A DNA stretch of 64,000 nucleotides. Source: Cryptosporangium aurantiacum. Lineage in GTDB: Bacteria; Actinomycetota; Actinomycetes; Mycobacteriales; Cryptosporangiaceae. The stretch spans positions 62,001 to 126,000 of the forward strand of contig NZ_FRCS01000008.1 of NCBI RefSeq assembly GCF_900143005.1, read 5' to 3'. The notes under the pieces were generated by a model, which saw only the letters and a program-made list of their open reading frames with translations, was not told where the DNA came from and did no database searches. Shown one piece after another: positions 8,858-17,688 of the stretch. The first letter of the stretch is position 1. The number at the start of each line of letters is the position of its first letter. A program made the translations under genes and the position numbers.

Positions 8858-8885
8858 CTCAGAATTGCGCTCAGCCCGACGATCG
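8858..8885 (+). promoter_or_regulatory. Motility sigma-type promoter for fliM
   Basis: CTCA (8858-8861), 16 bases, GACGATCG (8878-8885), ending 7 bases before the fliM GTG. The -10 differs from GCCGAT at one base. The transcript would be nearly or fully leaderless. It would give the switch and export genes an internal promoter separate from flbD-fliL. Confidence 0.5.
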
Positions 8886-8892
8886 GGCGGAC

Positions 8893-9849
8893 GTGACTTC
8901 GTCGTCCGCGCCCGCCGGCGCCCCCCGTAACGCCGGCCGGTTGTCACGGCGTTCGAAGGGCACCGGGCCCCAGCTGTACGACTTCCGTCGGCCGACGAAG
9001 CTCTCCCGGGAGCACGCGCGCACCCTGCAGATGACGTACGAGACGTTCGCGCGGCAGTACACCACGTTGCTGACCTCGAGCCTCCGGGCGATCTCCCAGG
9101 TGACCCTGCTCTCGATCGAACAGCTGAGCTACGACGAGTACATCGCGCAGATCGGCAACCCGACGCTGCTCACGATGGTGACGCTCGACCCGCTGCCCGG
9201 CATCACACTGTTCGAGGTCCCGGTGGAGATGGCGCTCGCGTGCCTCGACCACCTGCTCGGCGGACCCGGCGGCGCGCAGCCGCAGCGCCAGCTGTCGGAG
9301 ATCGAGACCGTGCTGTTCCGCGGCTTGCTCGAGCGCATCCTCGGCGAGTTCCGGTACTCGTTCGACACGGTCAAGACGATCGACCCGAAAGCGGGCGCGA
9401 TCGAGTACAACCCGCAGTTCGCCCAGGCCGCGGCGCCGTCGGACCCGATGGTGGTCGTCTCGCTGGAGATGAAGGTCGGCGGCCAGGAATGCGTCGCCAC
9501 GATGGCGCTGCCGTTCGCCGCGGTGATGCTGGCGCTGCAGAAGGTCGACGAGGCGCTCGCGTTGACGCCGGCCGAGCGGCAGGCCAGGGACGCCGCGCTG
9601 CGTAACCTCACCGCCGGCCTGCTCGGCGCGAAGCTGCCGGTCGTCGTCCGCTTCGGCGCCACGCAGATGTACCCCGAACAGATCGTCGCGCTGGAACCGG
9701 GAGACGTGGTCACCCTCAACCACCCGGTCAACCGGCCGCTGACGGTCAGCACGGCCGGCATCACTCTGGCTCACGCCGTCCCCGGTAACCACGGCGCGCG
9801 GCTGGCCTGCCTGGTCGTCGACTCCCCGAGAGAGGACGCCAGGCGTTGA
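8893..9849 (+). CDS. fliM: Flagellar motor switch protein FliM
   Basis: The 318-residue protein has the FliM core (YDFRRPTKLSREHARTLQMT, FARQYTTLLTSSLRAISQV, FEVPVEMALACLDHLLGGPG) and a C-terminal SpoA domain (LPVVVRFGATQMYPEQIVAL, GDVVTLNHPVNRPLTV). It forms the C-ring with FliG and FliN and binds phospho-CheY to change rotation. The usual N-terminal CheY-binding helix (LSQxEIDxLL) is not apparent; residues 1-30 are Ser/Ala/Arg-rich. The GTG at 8893 has a GGGCGGA ribosome site. Its stop overlaps the fliN TTG. Confidence 0.95.
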   Translation: MTSSSAPAGAPRNAGRLSRRSKGTGPQLYDFRRPTKLSREHARTLQMTYETFARQYTTLLTSSLRAISQVTLLSIEQLSYDEYIAQIGNPTLLTMVTLDPLPGITLFEVPVEMALACLDHLLGGPGGAQPQRQLSEIETVLFRGLLERILGEFRYSFDTVKTIDPKAGAIEYNPQFAQAAAPSDPMVVVSLEMKVGGQECVATMALPFAAVMLALQKVDEALALTPAERQARDAALRNLTAGLLGAKLPVVVRFGATQMYPEQIVALEPGDVVTLNHPVNRPLTVSTAGITLAHAVPGNHGARLACLVVDSPREDARR

Positions 9850-10607
9850 CCGCTCCCACTGAGGCCGCAGCGAGCGTGCTCGCACAGGTCGGCGCCGCAG
9901 CCACCGCGGCGCTGCCGCTGCTGCCCGCGGTCGATCCGCTCACCGCCGGCGAGCCCCAGGTCGCGCCCGACACCGGTGGGCTGGTCGGGCAGGGCGTGCT
10001 CGCCAGCTTCTCCGGTGCGGCGCAGGGACAGCTGCTGGTCGCGGTCAGCCAGGACCTGGTGGACGCGCTGGCCCAGAGCCCGATGGGCGCGCTGGACCTC
10101 ACCCAGGCCCTCCAGCCGGTCGCCGAGGCGGCGGCGGCCACGCTCGGCGCGGTCGTCGTCGAGCAGGGCATTCCGGTTCCGGACCTGGAGGCGGGACTCA
10201 CCGCGCTCGCCGACTCCGGTGACGCCGCATTCGTACTGCTCAACGACGACACCGGCGTCCGTGCGCTGGTCGGCCTGCTGATCACGGCGGTGACCAGCAC
10301 GGCGGCGCCCGGCGGGCCGGGTGGGTCCGGTGCTCCGCTGCGGCACGGCTTGGACCTGCTGCACGGCGTCGAGATGGACGTCACCGCGGAGCTCGGGCAG
10401 ACCCGGATGACGGTTCGCGACCTGCTGTCGCTCATCCCCGGGTCGGTGGTGGAGCTCGACCGGCTCGCCGGGAGCCCGGCCGATCTGCTGGTGAACGGAC
10501 GAATGATCGGCCGCGGCGAGGTGGTCGTGATCGACGAGAACTTCGGCATCCGGGTCACCGAGATCATCACGCCGGACAGCGATCGCCCCCAGGGAGGAGG
10601 ACCATGA
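9846..10607 (+). CDS. fliN: Flagellar motor switch protein FliN, long FliY-like form
   Basis: At 253 residues this is about twice the size of enteric FliN. The C-terminal ~80 residues are the SpoA/FliN domain (LLHGVEMDVTAELGQTRMTV, LLSLIPGSVVELDRLAGSP, VNGRMIGRGEVVVIDENFGI). The N-terminal ~150 residues (VGQGVLASFSGAAQGQLLVA, LQPVAEAAAATLGAV) resemble the CheC-like half of FliY but lack the clear phosphatase signature E-x2-N. It completes the C-ring. The TTG start overlaps the fliM stop. The following fliO ATG overlaps its stop. Confidence 0.9.
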   Translation: MTAPTEAAASVLAQVGAAATAALPLLPAVDPLTAGEPQVAPDTGGLVGQGVLASFSGAAQGQLLVAVSQDLVDALAQSPMGALDLTQALQPVAEAAAATLGAVVVEQGIPVPDLEAGLTALADSGDAAFVLLNDDTGVRALVGLLITAVTSTAAPGGPGGSGAPLRHGLDLLHGVEMDVTAELGQTRMTVRDLLSLIPGSVVELDRLAGSPADLLVNGRMIGRGEVVVIDENFGIRVTEIITPDSDRPQGGGP

Positions 10608-11104
10608 TCGAGGTCACGCTACGGGCGATCTTCTCGCTCGCGGTCGTCCTGTTCCTGATGTGGGGGCTGGCTCGCCTGGTGCGGCGCCCGCTCGGTGCCC
10701 GCGGTGCGGGCGCGCTCGCGGTGCTGTCCCGGCAGCCGCTGAGCCGCACCGCGTCGGTGGCCGTCGTCAAGGTGGACGATCGAGCGCTGGTCCTCGGCGT
10801 CACCGACGGACAGGTGACATACCTGACCGAGGCGCCGCTCGCCGCGTTCGAACGGGTTCCGTTCGCCGATGTCCTGGCCGACGCTCAGGGCGACGACGTG
10901 CTGGATTCGTCCGGGCGTTCGTCCGGGGCGGTTTCGGGGGCCGCGCCGGGCGCGAGGTCGGCGCCGGAGGCGCGGTCGGCGTCGCGGGCGCGGCACGCGG
11001 CCCACGAGGCCGACCGGGGGCCGCTCGCCGGCTCGATGCTCTCCCCCGCGACCTGGTACCAGGCGGTCGAGTTCCTGCGCGATCGGTCGAGCCGCCCACG
11101 ATGA
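10604..11104 (+). CDS. fliO: Flagellar export protein FliO
   Basis: A 166-residue protein with one N-terminal membrane span (LRAIFSLAVVLFLMWGLARL), then a small beta-rich cytoplasmic domain (LSRTASVAVVKVDDRALVLG, VTYLTEAPL) and an Ala/Arg-rich tail. FliO is a scaffold for assembly of the FliP ring of the export gate. The family is weakly conserved, but its position directly before fliP and the GGAGGAGG ribosome site support the call. It overlaps fliN and fliP by 4 bases each. Confidence 0.88.
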   Translation: MIEVTLRAIFSLAVVLFLMWGLARLVRRPLGARGAGALAVLSRQPLSRTASVAVVKVDDRALVLGVTDGQVTYLTEAPLAAFERVPFADVLADAQGDDVLDSSGRSSGAVSGAAPGARSAPEARSASRARHAAHEADRGPLAGSMLSPATWYQAVEFLRDRSSRPR

Positions 11105-12006
11105 CGCACCGGGCGGGGATGGTGCTCCTCGGCCTCGCCACCGCCCTAGGACTCTGGGGCGGCCCGTCCCTCCTGTCCGGAGTAGCGGCCGCGGCACCGT
11201 TGCCCGCCGCGTACACCGCCGCGCCTTTCGCGCCGTTCGCCGAGCCGGCCGCTCCTGTTGCCGGGCCCGCCGCGCCGCGGGTGGAGCCAGGCGCGCCGCG
11301 GGTGGAGCCAGCCGCGCCTACGCCGCCGGTTCCGCCGGGCGGGCAGGTCACGGTCAACGTCAACAACGGGCCGAACGGCAAGCCGAGCACCGCGATCACG
11401 CTCCTGATCGCACTGACCGTGCTCTCGATCGCGCCGTCGGTGCTGCTGCTCTGCACGTCGTTCACGAAGGTCTACGTCGTACTGAGCATCGTCCGGAACG
11501 CGCTCGGCCTGCAGACCGTCCCACCGAACCAGGTGATCGCCGGGCTGGCGCTCTTCCTCAGCATGTTCATCATGACGCCGGTGTTCAGCCAGGTGAACGA
11601 GCAAGGCGTCCAGCCCTACCTGAAGGGCACCAAGACCCAGGCGCAAGCGTTCGACGACGGCGTCAAGCCGATGCGGGAATTCATGCTCAAGCACACCCGC
11701 AAGGACGAGATCGCGCTGCTCAACCGCGTCGCCGACAAACCGCGTCCGAAGAACAGGGACGACGTCTCGCTGCCGGTGCTGATCCCCGCGTTCGTCCTGT
11801 CCGAACTGCGAGCCGCGTTCATCATCGGCTTTGTCATCTTCCTGCCGTTCATCGTCGTCGACATGGTCGTGTCGGCGTCGCTGATGTCGCTGGGCATGAT
11901 GATGCTGCCGCCGGTGATGGTGTCGCTGCCGTTCAAACTCCTGCTCTTCGTCATGTCCAACGGCTGGACCCTCGTGGTGACCGCTCTGGTCGCCAGCTAT
12001 CGCTAG
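11101..12006 (+). CDS. fliP: Flagellar export gate protein FliP
   Basis: The 301-residue protein has a cleavable-looking signal peptide (about 1-37), a Pro/Ala-rich spacer (about 40-80) and then the FliP core: LLIALTVLSIAPSVLLLCTS, FTKVYVVLSIVRNALG, PPNQVIAGLALFLSMFIM, and the C-terminal spans (FIIGFVIFLPFIVVDMVVSA, GMMMLPPVMVSLPFKLLLFV). FliP pentamers build the export pore with FliQ and FliR. ATG 11101 overlaps the fliO stop; a longer upstream open frame is a shadow of fliO. Confidence 0.97.
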   Translation: MTHRAGMVLLGLATALGLWGGPSLLSGVAAAAPLPAAYTAAPFAPFAEPAAPVAGPAAPRVEPGAPRVEPAAPTPPVPPGGQVTVNVNNGPNGKPSTAITLLIALTVLSIAPSVLLLCTSFTKVYVVLSIVRNALGLQTVPPNQVIAGLALFLSMFIMTPVFSQVNEQGVQPYLKGTKTQAQAFDDGVKPMREFMLKHTRKDEIALLNRVADKPRPKNRDDVSLPVLIPAFVLSELRAAFIIGFVIFLPFIVVDMVVSASLMSLGMMMLPPVMVSLPFKLLLFVMSNGWTLVVTALVASYR

Positions 12007-12014
12007 GAGGCGTC

Positions 12015-12290
12015 ATGACGGATGCCCAGATCATCGAGATCGGGCTCTTCACGATGACGATCATCGCGAAGCTCAGCGCGCCGATCCTGCTCACGACGCT
12101 CGCGGTCGGCTTCCTGATCTCGCTGTTCCAGTCGGTGACCCAGATCCAGGAGCAGACGCTCTCGTTCGTCCCGAAGGCGATCGCCGCCGGGGGTGCGCTG
12201 CTGCTCACCGGGAACTGGATGCTGCACGAGCTGGTCTCGTACACCACTCAGCTCTATGCCCGGATTCCTACGCTGCTGTCCGGATCCTGA
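12015..12290 (+). CDS. fliQ: Flagellar export gate protein FliQ
   Basis: A 91-residue, two-span protein with the FliQ pattern (LLTTLAVGFLISLFQSVTQI, QEQTLSFVPKAIAAGGALLL). It packs around the FliP-FliR core of the export gate. The ATG at 12015 has a perfect ribosome site (TAGGAGG, 12005-12010) that includes the fliP stop. Confidence 0.96.
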   Translation: MTDAQIIEIGLFTMTIIAKLSAPILLTTLAVGFLISLFQSVTQIQEQTLSFVPKAIAAGGALLLTGNWMLHELVSYTTQLYARIPTLLSGS

Positions 12291-12313
12291 GTCCGCGACC
12301 GGGGGCGGGCCGG

Positions 12314-13078
12314 ATGACGTGGCAGTTCGACGGGACGGTCCTGGTGACCGTGCTGCTCGCCATGGTCCGCGCCGCCGCCTGGGTGACCGTGTCGCCCCCG
12401 TTCGCGTCTCCGCTGGTGTCGCCGCGGATCCGGGCGATCCTCGCGCTGGCGATCGCCCTGTCGGTGGCGCCCGCGCTGCGCGGCCAGGCGCCGCCGATGG
12501 ACTGGCCAGCGGTGGTGTCGAGCTCCGCGCAGCAGGTCGTCGTCGGGGGTGCGCTGGGGTTCATCACCGCGCTCTACTTCGCAGCGTTCCAGATGGCCGG
12601 CGACCTGATCGACATGTTCGGCGGTTTCCAGGTCGCGATGGCTTACGACCCGATGGCAGCCACCCAGACGGCGGTGTTCGGGCGCTTCTACAACCTGCTG
12701 GCGACCACGCTGCTGTTCGCGACCGGTGGGCACGCGCTGGTGATCCGGGGGTTCGCCGCCTCGTACGACGCGGTGCCGCTGACCGGCATCCTCTCGTTCG
12801 CGGCGCTCGGCGACGCGCTGAGCACCGGTCTGGGCCACATGTTCCTGGCCGCGCTGCAGATCGCCGGACCGCTGATCGCGGTGCTGTTCTGCGCTGACGT
12901 CGCGCTCGGCCTGCTGACCCGGGTCGCGCCGGCGCTGAACGCGTTCTCGCTGGGTTTCCCGGCGAAGATCCTGCTCACGGTCCTGCTGGCCGGGATCGCG
13001 ATCGGCATCCTGCCGAGCATGGTGGAGGAGATCGTCGATCGCGCCGTCGAGGCCGTCATGGCCGTCGTCCGGGCCTAG
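12314..13078 (+). CDS. fliR: Flagellar export gate protein FliR
   Basis: The 254-residue, about six-span protein fits FliR: TVLLAMVRAAAWVTVSPPFA, SPLVSPRIRAILALAIAL, GGALGFITALYFAAFQMAGD and FGGFQVAMAYDPMAATQT are characteristic. It completes the export gate, and the neighbouring flhB product wraps around it. It starts 23 bases after fliQ. Confidence 0.95.
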   Translation: MTWQFDGTVLVTVLLAMVRAAAWVTVSPPFASPLVSPRIRAILALAIALSVAPALRGQAPPMDWPAVVSSSAQQVVVGGALGFITALYFAAFQMAGDLIDMFGGFQVAMAYDPMAATQTAVFGRFYNLLATTLLFATGGHALVIRGFAASYDAVPLTGILSFAALGDALSTGLGHMFLAALQIAGPLIAVLFCADVALGLLTRVAPALNAFSLGFPAKILLTVLLAGIAIGILPSMVEEIVDRAVEAVMAVVRA

Positions 13079-13096
13079 GCGAGGAGGTGATCCCCG

Positions 13097-14194
13097 CTGT
13101 CCGGTGAGAAGACCGAGAAGCCGACACCACAAAAGAAGAAACAGGGCCGCAAGGAAGGTCAGATCGCCCGCACCCCCGACCTCGGCGCCTGGGTCGGCAT
13201 GCTGCTCGCGAGCTTCCTGCTGCCGATCGTCATCCGCTGGATGCTGGAGCGCGCGCGGATACTGCTGGACAAGGCCGCCGACATCATCACGGACCCCGAC
13301 CCGCACCGCATGCTCGGCCTGCTCCCCGACACCCTGCTGGCGGTAGCGATCCCGGTCGCTCCGCTGGCGATCGGCATGCTGATCACCGGCATCGCGTCCA
13401 CCGCGGCCCAGGGCGGCCTGAACTTCGCGACGAAGCTGCTGATGCCGAAGTTCAGCAAGATCAACCCGCTCAGCGGCCTGAAGCGGGTGGTCGGTCCGCA
13501 CGCTCTGTGGGAAGCAGTCAAGACCATCGTCAAGAGCGCGGTGCTCGGGGCCGTCCTCTACTGGTCGGTCAAGGACCTGATCCCGGTGCTGATGGGCGGC
13601 GGCCAGATCCCGAACGAGGTGATCATCCGCGAGGTCATCGACACCGTCGAGCGGCTGATCCGGGCGGCGGCGGCAGCCGGTCTGGTGATGGCCGCCGCCG
13701 ACTACGCGGTGGCCAGCCGTCGCATCGGCAAGCAACTGCGGATGAGCAAGCAGGACATCAAGGACGAGTACAAGAAGACCGAGGGTGACCCGCACATCAA
13801 GGGCCAGATCCGGGCTCGGCAGATGGCGATGTCACGCAACCGGATGATGGCCGACGTCCCGAAGGCGGACGCCATCGTGGTCAACCCGACCCACTACGCG
13901 GTCGCACTGCGCTACGACCCGCTGAAGGGCGCACCGCGTGTCGTCGCGAAGGGCACCGGGACGATCGCGCAGAAGATCCGGGAGCTCGGCACCGAGAACC
14001 GGGTGCCGGTGATCCAGGACGTGGGACTCGCGCAGACGCTCTACAAGGCCTGCGACATCGGACAGGAGATCCCGCCCGAGCTGTACACGGCGGTGGCGAC
14101 CGTGCTCGCGTTCGTGATGTCGCTGAAGGCGAAGGGATCGGCGGCGGGTACGCACCGTCTGCCCCCGAACCGCCGCCCTCCGCTCCCCACGTGA
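13097..14194 (+). CDS. flhB: Flagellar export switch protein FlhB, apparent CTG start
   Basis: FlhB sets export specificity and self-cleaves at NPTH, seen here at residues 263-266 (VVNPTHYAVALRY). Four membrane spans precede it. The family N-terminus (SGEKTEKPTPQKKKQGRKEG) is encoded from 13100, but the frame has a TGA at 13088-13090 and no ATG, GTG or TTG before ATG 13199. The only fitting start is CTG 13097, 9 bases after a near-perfect ribosome site (GAGGAGG, 13081-13087). Starting at 13199 would remove the conserved basic N-terminus. Length from CTG is 365 residues, normal for FlhB. Confidence 0.93.
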   Translation: MSGEKTEKPTPQKKKQGRKEGQIARTPDLGAWVGMLLASFLLPIVIRWMLERARILLDKAADIITDPDPHRMLGLLPDTLLAVAIPVAPLAIGMLITGIASTAAQGGLNFATKLLMPKFSKINPLSGLKRVVGPHALWEAVKTIVKSAVLGAVLYWSVKDLIPVLMGGGQIPNEVIIREVIDTVERLIRAAAAAGLVMAAADYAVASRRIGKQLRMSKQDIKDEYKKTEGDPHIKGQIRARQMAMSRNRMMADVPKADAIVVNPTHYAVALRYDPLKGAPRVVAKGTGTIAQKIRELGTENRVPVIQDVGLAQTLYKACDIGQEIPPELYTAVATVLAFVMSLKAKGSAAGTHRLPPNRRPPLPT

Positions 14195-14199
14195 GGGCG

Positions 14200-15453
14200 T
14201 CAGCGCATGGCGGCGGCGGTGGAGACCTGCCAGCCGATCGCTTCCAGGTAACTCTTCGCGAGCTCGGCCATCGACAGGCTGCCCTTGGCCGCCGTCGCCA
14301 TCGCCATCTCACCGGCCTCGTACGCGCGGACGGCGGTCAGCACCGCTCCGAGCTCACCCTTCTGGTCGATCAGCGCTGCCGCGACCTCGTCGGTGAGCGG
14401 GATACGTTCGGCCAGCTCAGCGGCGTCCACACCGAGCAGGTCGGCGACGCCGGACAGCAACCCGACCGTGAACCCGACATCGGCGGGGAGCGCCGCCTGT
14501 TTCGCGAGGTTCTGGCACCACCGGCCGCGGACCATCGGGATCGACAGATCGGCCTCGCCGGCCTGGGACAGGTCGCTGACGATCATCACCGCGAGCCACT
14601 GCCGCAGCCGCTCCAGCCCCATGATGACGACCGCGTCCTGGATCGACGCGATCCGGCGCTTCAGCCCGACGGACGCCGAGTTCGTGGCCCGCAGGATGCG
14701 CAGCGCCAGACCGGGGTCGGCGGTGATCACCGCGCTCAGCGTCGGCAGGTCGACGTCCGGGCTGGTCAGCAGCCCCAGCAGCTCGAGCTGCCGGGCACGC
14801 GAGGGCGCCAGCGTCTCCGCGGAGAGCACCTCCGGCCGACCCAGCAGGTAGCCCTGGAACAGGTCGAAGCCGAGGTCACGGGCGCGCTGATAGTCGTCGT
14901 CGGTCTCCAGCCTCTCGGCCAGCAGCGTGATTCCACGCCGCCGCTTGCGGGCGATCGCGACCCGTTCGGCGAGGACGTCCGGATCGATGCCGGCGACCTC
15001 GAACTTGATGTAGGACGCGTACGGGAGCAGCCGGTCGTGGCTGGTGCCCCAGACGAAGTCGTCCAGGGCGATCTCGTACCCCTGGTTGGCGAGCGAGGCG
15101 ACGCCGACGAGCACGGCGTCGTTCACCTCGACGGTCTCCAGCACCTCGAGGACGGCCAGCCCGGGCGCGAACGGGAGCGGCAACTCGCCGACGAGGAACT
15201 CGGCCGTCAGGTTGACGAAGCCGAGCCGGTCACCGACCAGCCGCTCCAACCCGAACTCCGCGAACGTGTTCACGAGGACTCGGCTGGTCGCCTCGGCGGC
15301 GCGCTCGGTGGCGACCGTCGCCCCCGGCGCGTCCCGGAAGAGGAGCTCGTAGGCGACCAGGCGACCGGCACGGTTCACGATCGGTTGCCGGGCGACGTAG
15401 GTGGTCCACGTGCCGTCGGCGACCGGCGGAGGCGGCGCGGGGACTGATTGCAC
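14200..15453 (-). CDS. EAL-HDOD signalling protein
   Basis: This ~417-residue protein joins an EAL-type domain (about 20-200) to an HDOD domain (about 205-400), the YuxH/CdgJ arrangement. EAL is ELL here (AYELLFRD), but VNLT, LEVLE, DDF, IKFEV, the glutamate in LAERLET and FQGYLLGRP keep the main metal and substrate positions, so c-di-GMP hydrolysis is possible though the DDFG loop is altered. It is antisense to and embedded between flhB and flhA. GTG 15453 was chosen because a motility-type -10 box ends 7 bases upstream, giving a leaderless mRNA; ATG 15519 would add 22 residues. It may link c-di-GMP to motility. Confidence 0.85.
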   Translation of the reverse strand: MQSVPAPPPPVADGTWTTYVARQPIVNRAGRLVAYELLFRDAPGATVATERAAEATSRVLVNTFAEFGLERLVGDRLGFVNLTAEFLVGELPLPFAPGLAVLEVLETVEVNDAVLVGVASLANQGYEIALDDFVWGTSHDRLLPYASYIKFEVAGIDPDVLAERVAIARKRRRGITLLAERLETDDDYQRARDLGFDLFQGYLLGRPEVLSAETLAPSRARQLELLGLLTSPDVDLPTLSAVITADPGLALRILRATNSASVGLKRRIASIQDAVVIMGLERLRQWLAVMIVSDLSQAGEADLSIPMVRGRWCQNLAKQAALPADVGFTVGLLSGVADLLGVDAAELAERIPLTDEVAAALIDQKGELGAVLTAVRAYEAGEMAMATAAKGSLSMAELAKSYLEAIGWQVSTAAAMR

Positions 15454-15460
15454 GTCGGTG

Positions 15461-15488
15461 TCATCGGCGTGCCGTTGTCCCGGTGTAG
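15461..15488 (-). promoter_or_regulatory. Motility sigma-type promoter for the EAL-HDOD gene
   Basis: On the minus strand, CTAC (15488-15485), 16 bases, GCCGATGA (15468-15461). The -10 box is identical to that of flbD; the -35 differs from CTCA at two positions. It would start a transcript at or next to GTG 15453. Confidence 0.45.
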
Positions 15489-15536
15489 GGAAAGCGCGGG
15501 CGGCGCACCCGTCGTGCAACGTTCCGGCACGAAACT

Positions 15537-15564
15537 CTCAGGCAGGAGAGTCCGGCGCCGATGG
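15537..15564 (+). promoter_or_regulatory. Motility sigma-type promoter for flhA
   Basis: CTCA (15537-15540), 16 bases, GCCGATGG (15557-15564), 42 bases before the flhA ATG. It is the best example of the CTCA-N16-GCCGAT element here. The -35 lies within a small inverted repeat (ACTCTC / GAGAGT). Confidence 0.7.
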
Positions 15565-15606
15565 GACACAAGCCAGGACGGCAGCGGGGAGCCCGACGGA
15601 TCGGGC

Positions 15607-17688
15607 ATGCCGTCGTACCTGCGGAGCGCCGTGAATCTGAAGGCGTTGGGGCCGTTCGCCGTCCCGGTCGGGATCGTGGCCATCATCGTGATGATGGTCG
15701 TCCCCATGCCGGCCTTCCTGCTTGATTTCCTGCTGGCGTTGAACATCACGCTCTCGCTGGTCATCGTGCTGGTCAGCCTGTACGTGACGCGGCCGCTGGA
15801 CTTCTCGATCTTCCCCGCGCTCCTGCTCGTCGCGACGCTGTTCCGGCTCGCGCTGAACATCAGCGCCACCCGGCTGGTGCTGATCGACGGCTTCGCCGGC
15901 CACGTCATCGAGGCGTTCGGCCACATCGTCATCGGTGGCTCGCTGGTCATCGGCATGGTGATGTTCCTGATCCTGGTCGTCATCCAGTTCCTGGTCATCA
16001 CGAAGGGCGCCGAGCGCGTCGCCGAGGTCGGTGCCCGCTTCACGCTGGACGCGATGCCCGGTAAGCAGATGGCGATCGACGCCGACCTCAACGCCGGGCT
16101 CATCGACGAGGGTGAAGCGCGGCGCCGCCGCGAGGACGTCGCCGCCGAGGCGGACTTCTACGGGTCGATGGACGGTGCGGCGAAGTTCGTCAAGGGCGAC
16201 GCGATCGCCGCGATCGTGATCACGCTGATCAACCTGATCGGCGGCATGACGGTGGGCATTCTCCAAAAGGGCATGGCCCCGATGGAGGCGGTCAACACCT
16301 ACAGCCTGCTGAGCATCGGCGACGGCCTGGTCTCGCAGATCCCGGCGCTGCTGCTCTCGGTGTCGACCGGTCTGATCGTGACCCGCTCGGCGACGTCCGG
16401 CGACATGGGGTCGTCGGTGATCACCCAGATCGGCGCCCAGAAGCGGGCGCTGCAGATCGGCGGCGCTGCCGCGGTCGCACTGTGCCTGGTGCCCGGCATG
16501 CCGAAACTGCCGTTCCTGCTGCTCGGCGCCGGCGTCCTGCTGATCGCACAGAAGATGCCGTCGCCGGCCGAACGCGCCGTCGAGGAGGCCGCGGAGCAGG
16601 CAGCCGCCGCGGCGCCGACCGGACCCGCGCCGGACTCGCCGGAGGCGCTGCTGGGCGAGATGCGGGTCGACCCGCTCGAGCTGGCACTCGCCCCGGACCT
16701 GGTCGACCTGGTCGACACCGCCGGTGGTGACCTGCTCGACCGGGTGCGGGCGTTGCGTCGCAAGGTCGCGCTGGAACTCGGCATCATCATGCCGCCGGTG
16801 CGCACCCACGACGACCTGGATCTCCCGCTGTCCAGCTACGGGATCCGGATCAGCGGGGTCGAGGTGGCTCGCGGCCAGGCGCCGCCGGGCACCGCGCTGG
16901 CGATCGGCGACGGGCTGGAGGCGCTGCCCGGCCGGGCCGGACACGAGCCGGTGTTCGGGCTGGAAGGCAAGTGGATCCCCGCCGAGCTGCGGCACCAGGC
17001 CGAGATGATGGGTGCCACGGTCGTCGACCGCGCCTCGGTAGTGATCACGCACCTGGCCGAGGTCGTCCGGACGAACGCGAGCAGGCTGCTCGGCCGGGAG
17101 GACGTGCGCGCGCTCACCGAGGTGGTCAAGCGGACGCATCCGGTGGTGGTCGAGGAACTCACCCCGACGCTGCTCAGCCTCGGCGACATCCAGCGGGTGC
17201 TCCAGGCGCTGCTGGACGAGAACGTTCCGATCCGCGACCTGGTGCGGATCTTCGAGGCGCTGTCGCTGGCGGCAAAGTCCGGGAGCACTCCGGACGGCCT
17301 GCTGGAGGCGGCCCGCGCGGCGCTCGGCGGAGCGATCGCGAACCAGTACATCAACGAGGGACGCCTGCCGGTGATGACGCTCGACCCGCAGATCGAGCAG
17401 ATGCTGCTGGAGTCGCTCCGTCCCGGCGAGGGCGGCATCCAGCTGGGCGTCGACACCGCGCGGGCGGAGTCGCTGGTCACCGAGGCACACCGGCTGTTCG
17501 ACACGGCGGAGCAGCGCGGGATCACCGCGGTGCTGGTCTGCTCGCCGGTGTTGCGGCTGCCGTTGCAACGGCTGGTCCGGCTCGTGACGCCGCGCCTCCC
17601 GGTGCTGTCGTACACCGAGATCTCGGGCGTCTCCGCTCAGATCGAGACCGTGGGGGTGGTGGGCGGTGTCTACCCGGCTGTTGCTTGA
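15607..17688 (+). CDS. flhA: Flagellar export protein FlhA
   Basis: The 693-residue protein is standard FlhA: about eight N-terminal membrane spans (to about residue 320) and a cytoplasmic export-substrate docking domain. The FHIPEP-type region reads LYVTRPLDFSIFPALLLVAT, LFRLALNISATRLVL, then VKGDAIAAIVITLINLIGG. The C-terminus has PVLSYTEISGVSAQIETVG. ATG 15607 (MPSYLRSAVNLKALGPFAVP) was chosen since the promoter ends at 15564. No strong ribosome site is seen. The last 23 bases overlap the next gene. Confidence 0.95.
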   Translation: MPSYLRSAVNLKALGPFAVPVGIVAIIVMMVVPMPAFLLDFLLALNITLSLVIVLVSLYVTRPLDFSIFPALLLVATLFRLALNISATRLVLIDGFAGHVIEAFGHIVIGGSLVIGMVMFLILVVIQFLVITKGAERVAEVGARFTLDAMPGKQMAIDADLNAGLIDEGEARRRREDVAAEADFYGSMDGAAKFVKGDAIAAIVITLINLIGGMTVGILQKGMAPMEAVNTYSLLSIGDGLVSQIPALLLSVSTGLIVTRSATSGDMGSSVITQIGAQKRALQIGGAAAVALCLVPGMPKLPFLLLGAGVLLIAQKMPSPAERAVEEAAEQAAAAAPTGPAPDSPEALLGEMRVDPLELALAPDLVDLVDTAGGDLLDRVRALRRKVALELGIIMPPVRTHDDLDLPLSSYGIRISGVEVARGQAPPGTALAIGDGLEALPGRAGHEPVFGLEGKWIPAELRHQAEMMGATVVDRASVVITHLAEVVRTNASRLLGREDVRALTEVVKRTHPVVVEELTPTLLSLGDIQRVLQALLDENVPIRDLVRIFEALSLAAKSGSTPDGLLEAARAALGGAIANQYINEGRLPVMTLDPQIEQMLLESLRPGEGGIQLGVDTARAESLVTEAHRLFDTAEQRGITAVLVCSPVLRLPLQRLVRLVTPRLPVLSYTEISGVSAQIETVGVVGGVYPAVA

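Noticed and set aside
13199-14194. ATG 13199 as the flhB start
   Set aside because: It would remove the conserved 34-residue N-terminus that is clearly encoded upstream behind a strong ribosome site.
15531-15585. AAACTCTCAGGCA followed by GGAGAG resembles parts of a glycine riboswitch before flhA
   Set aside because: The required 5' GGAGAG partner and the conserved core are missing, and the bases are explained by a motility-type promoter plus a small inverted repeat.
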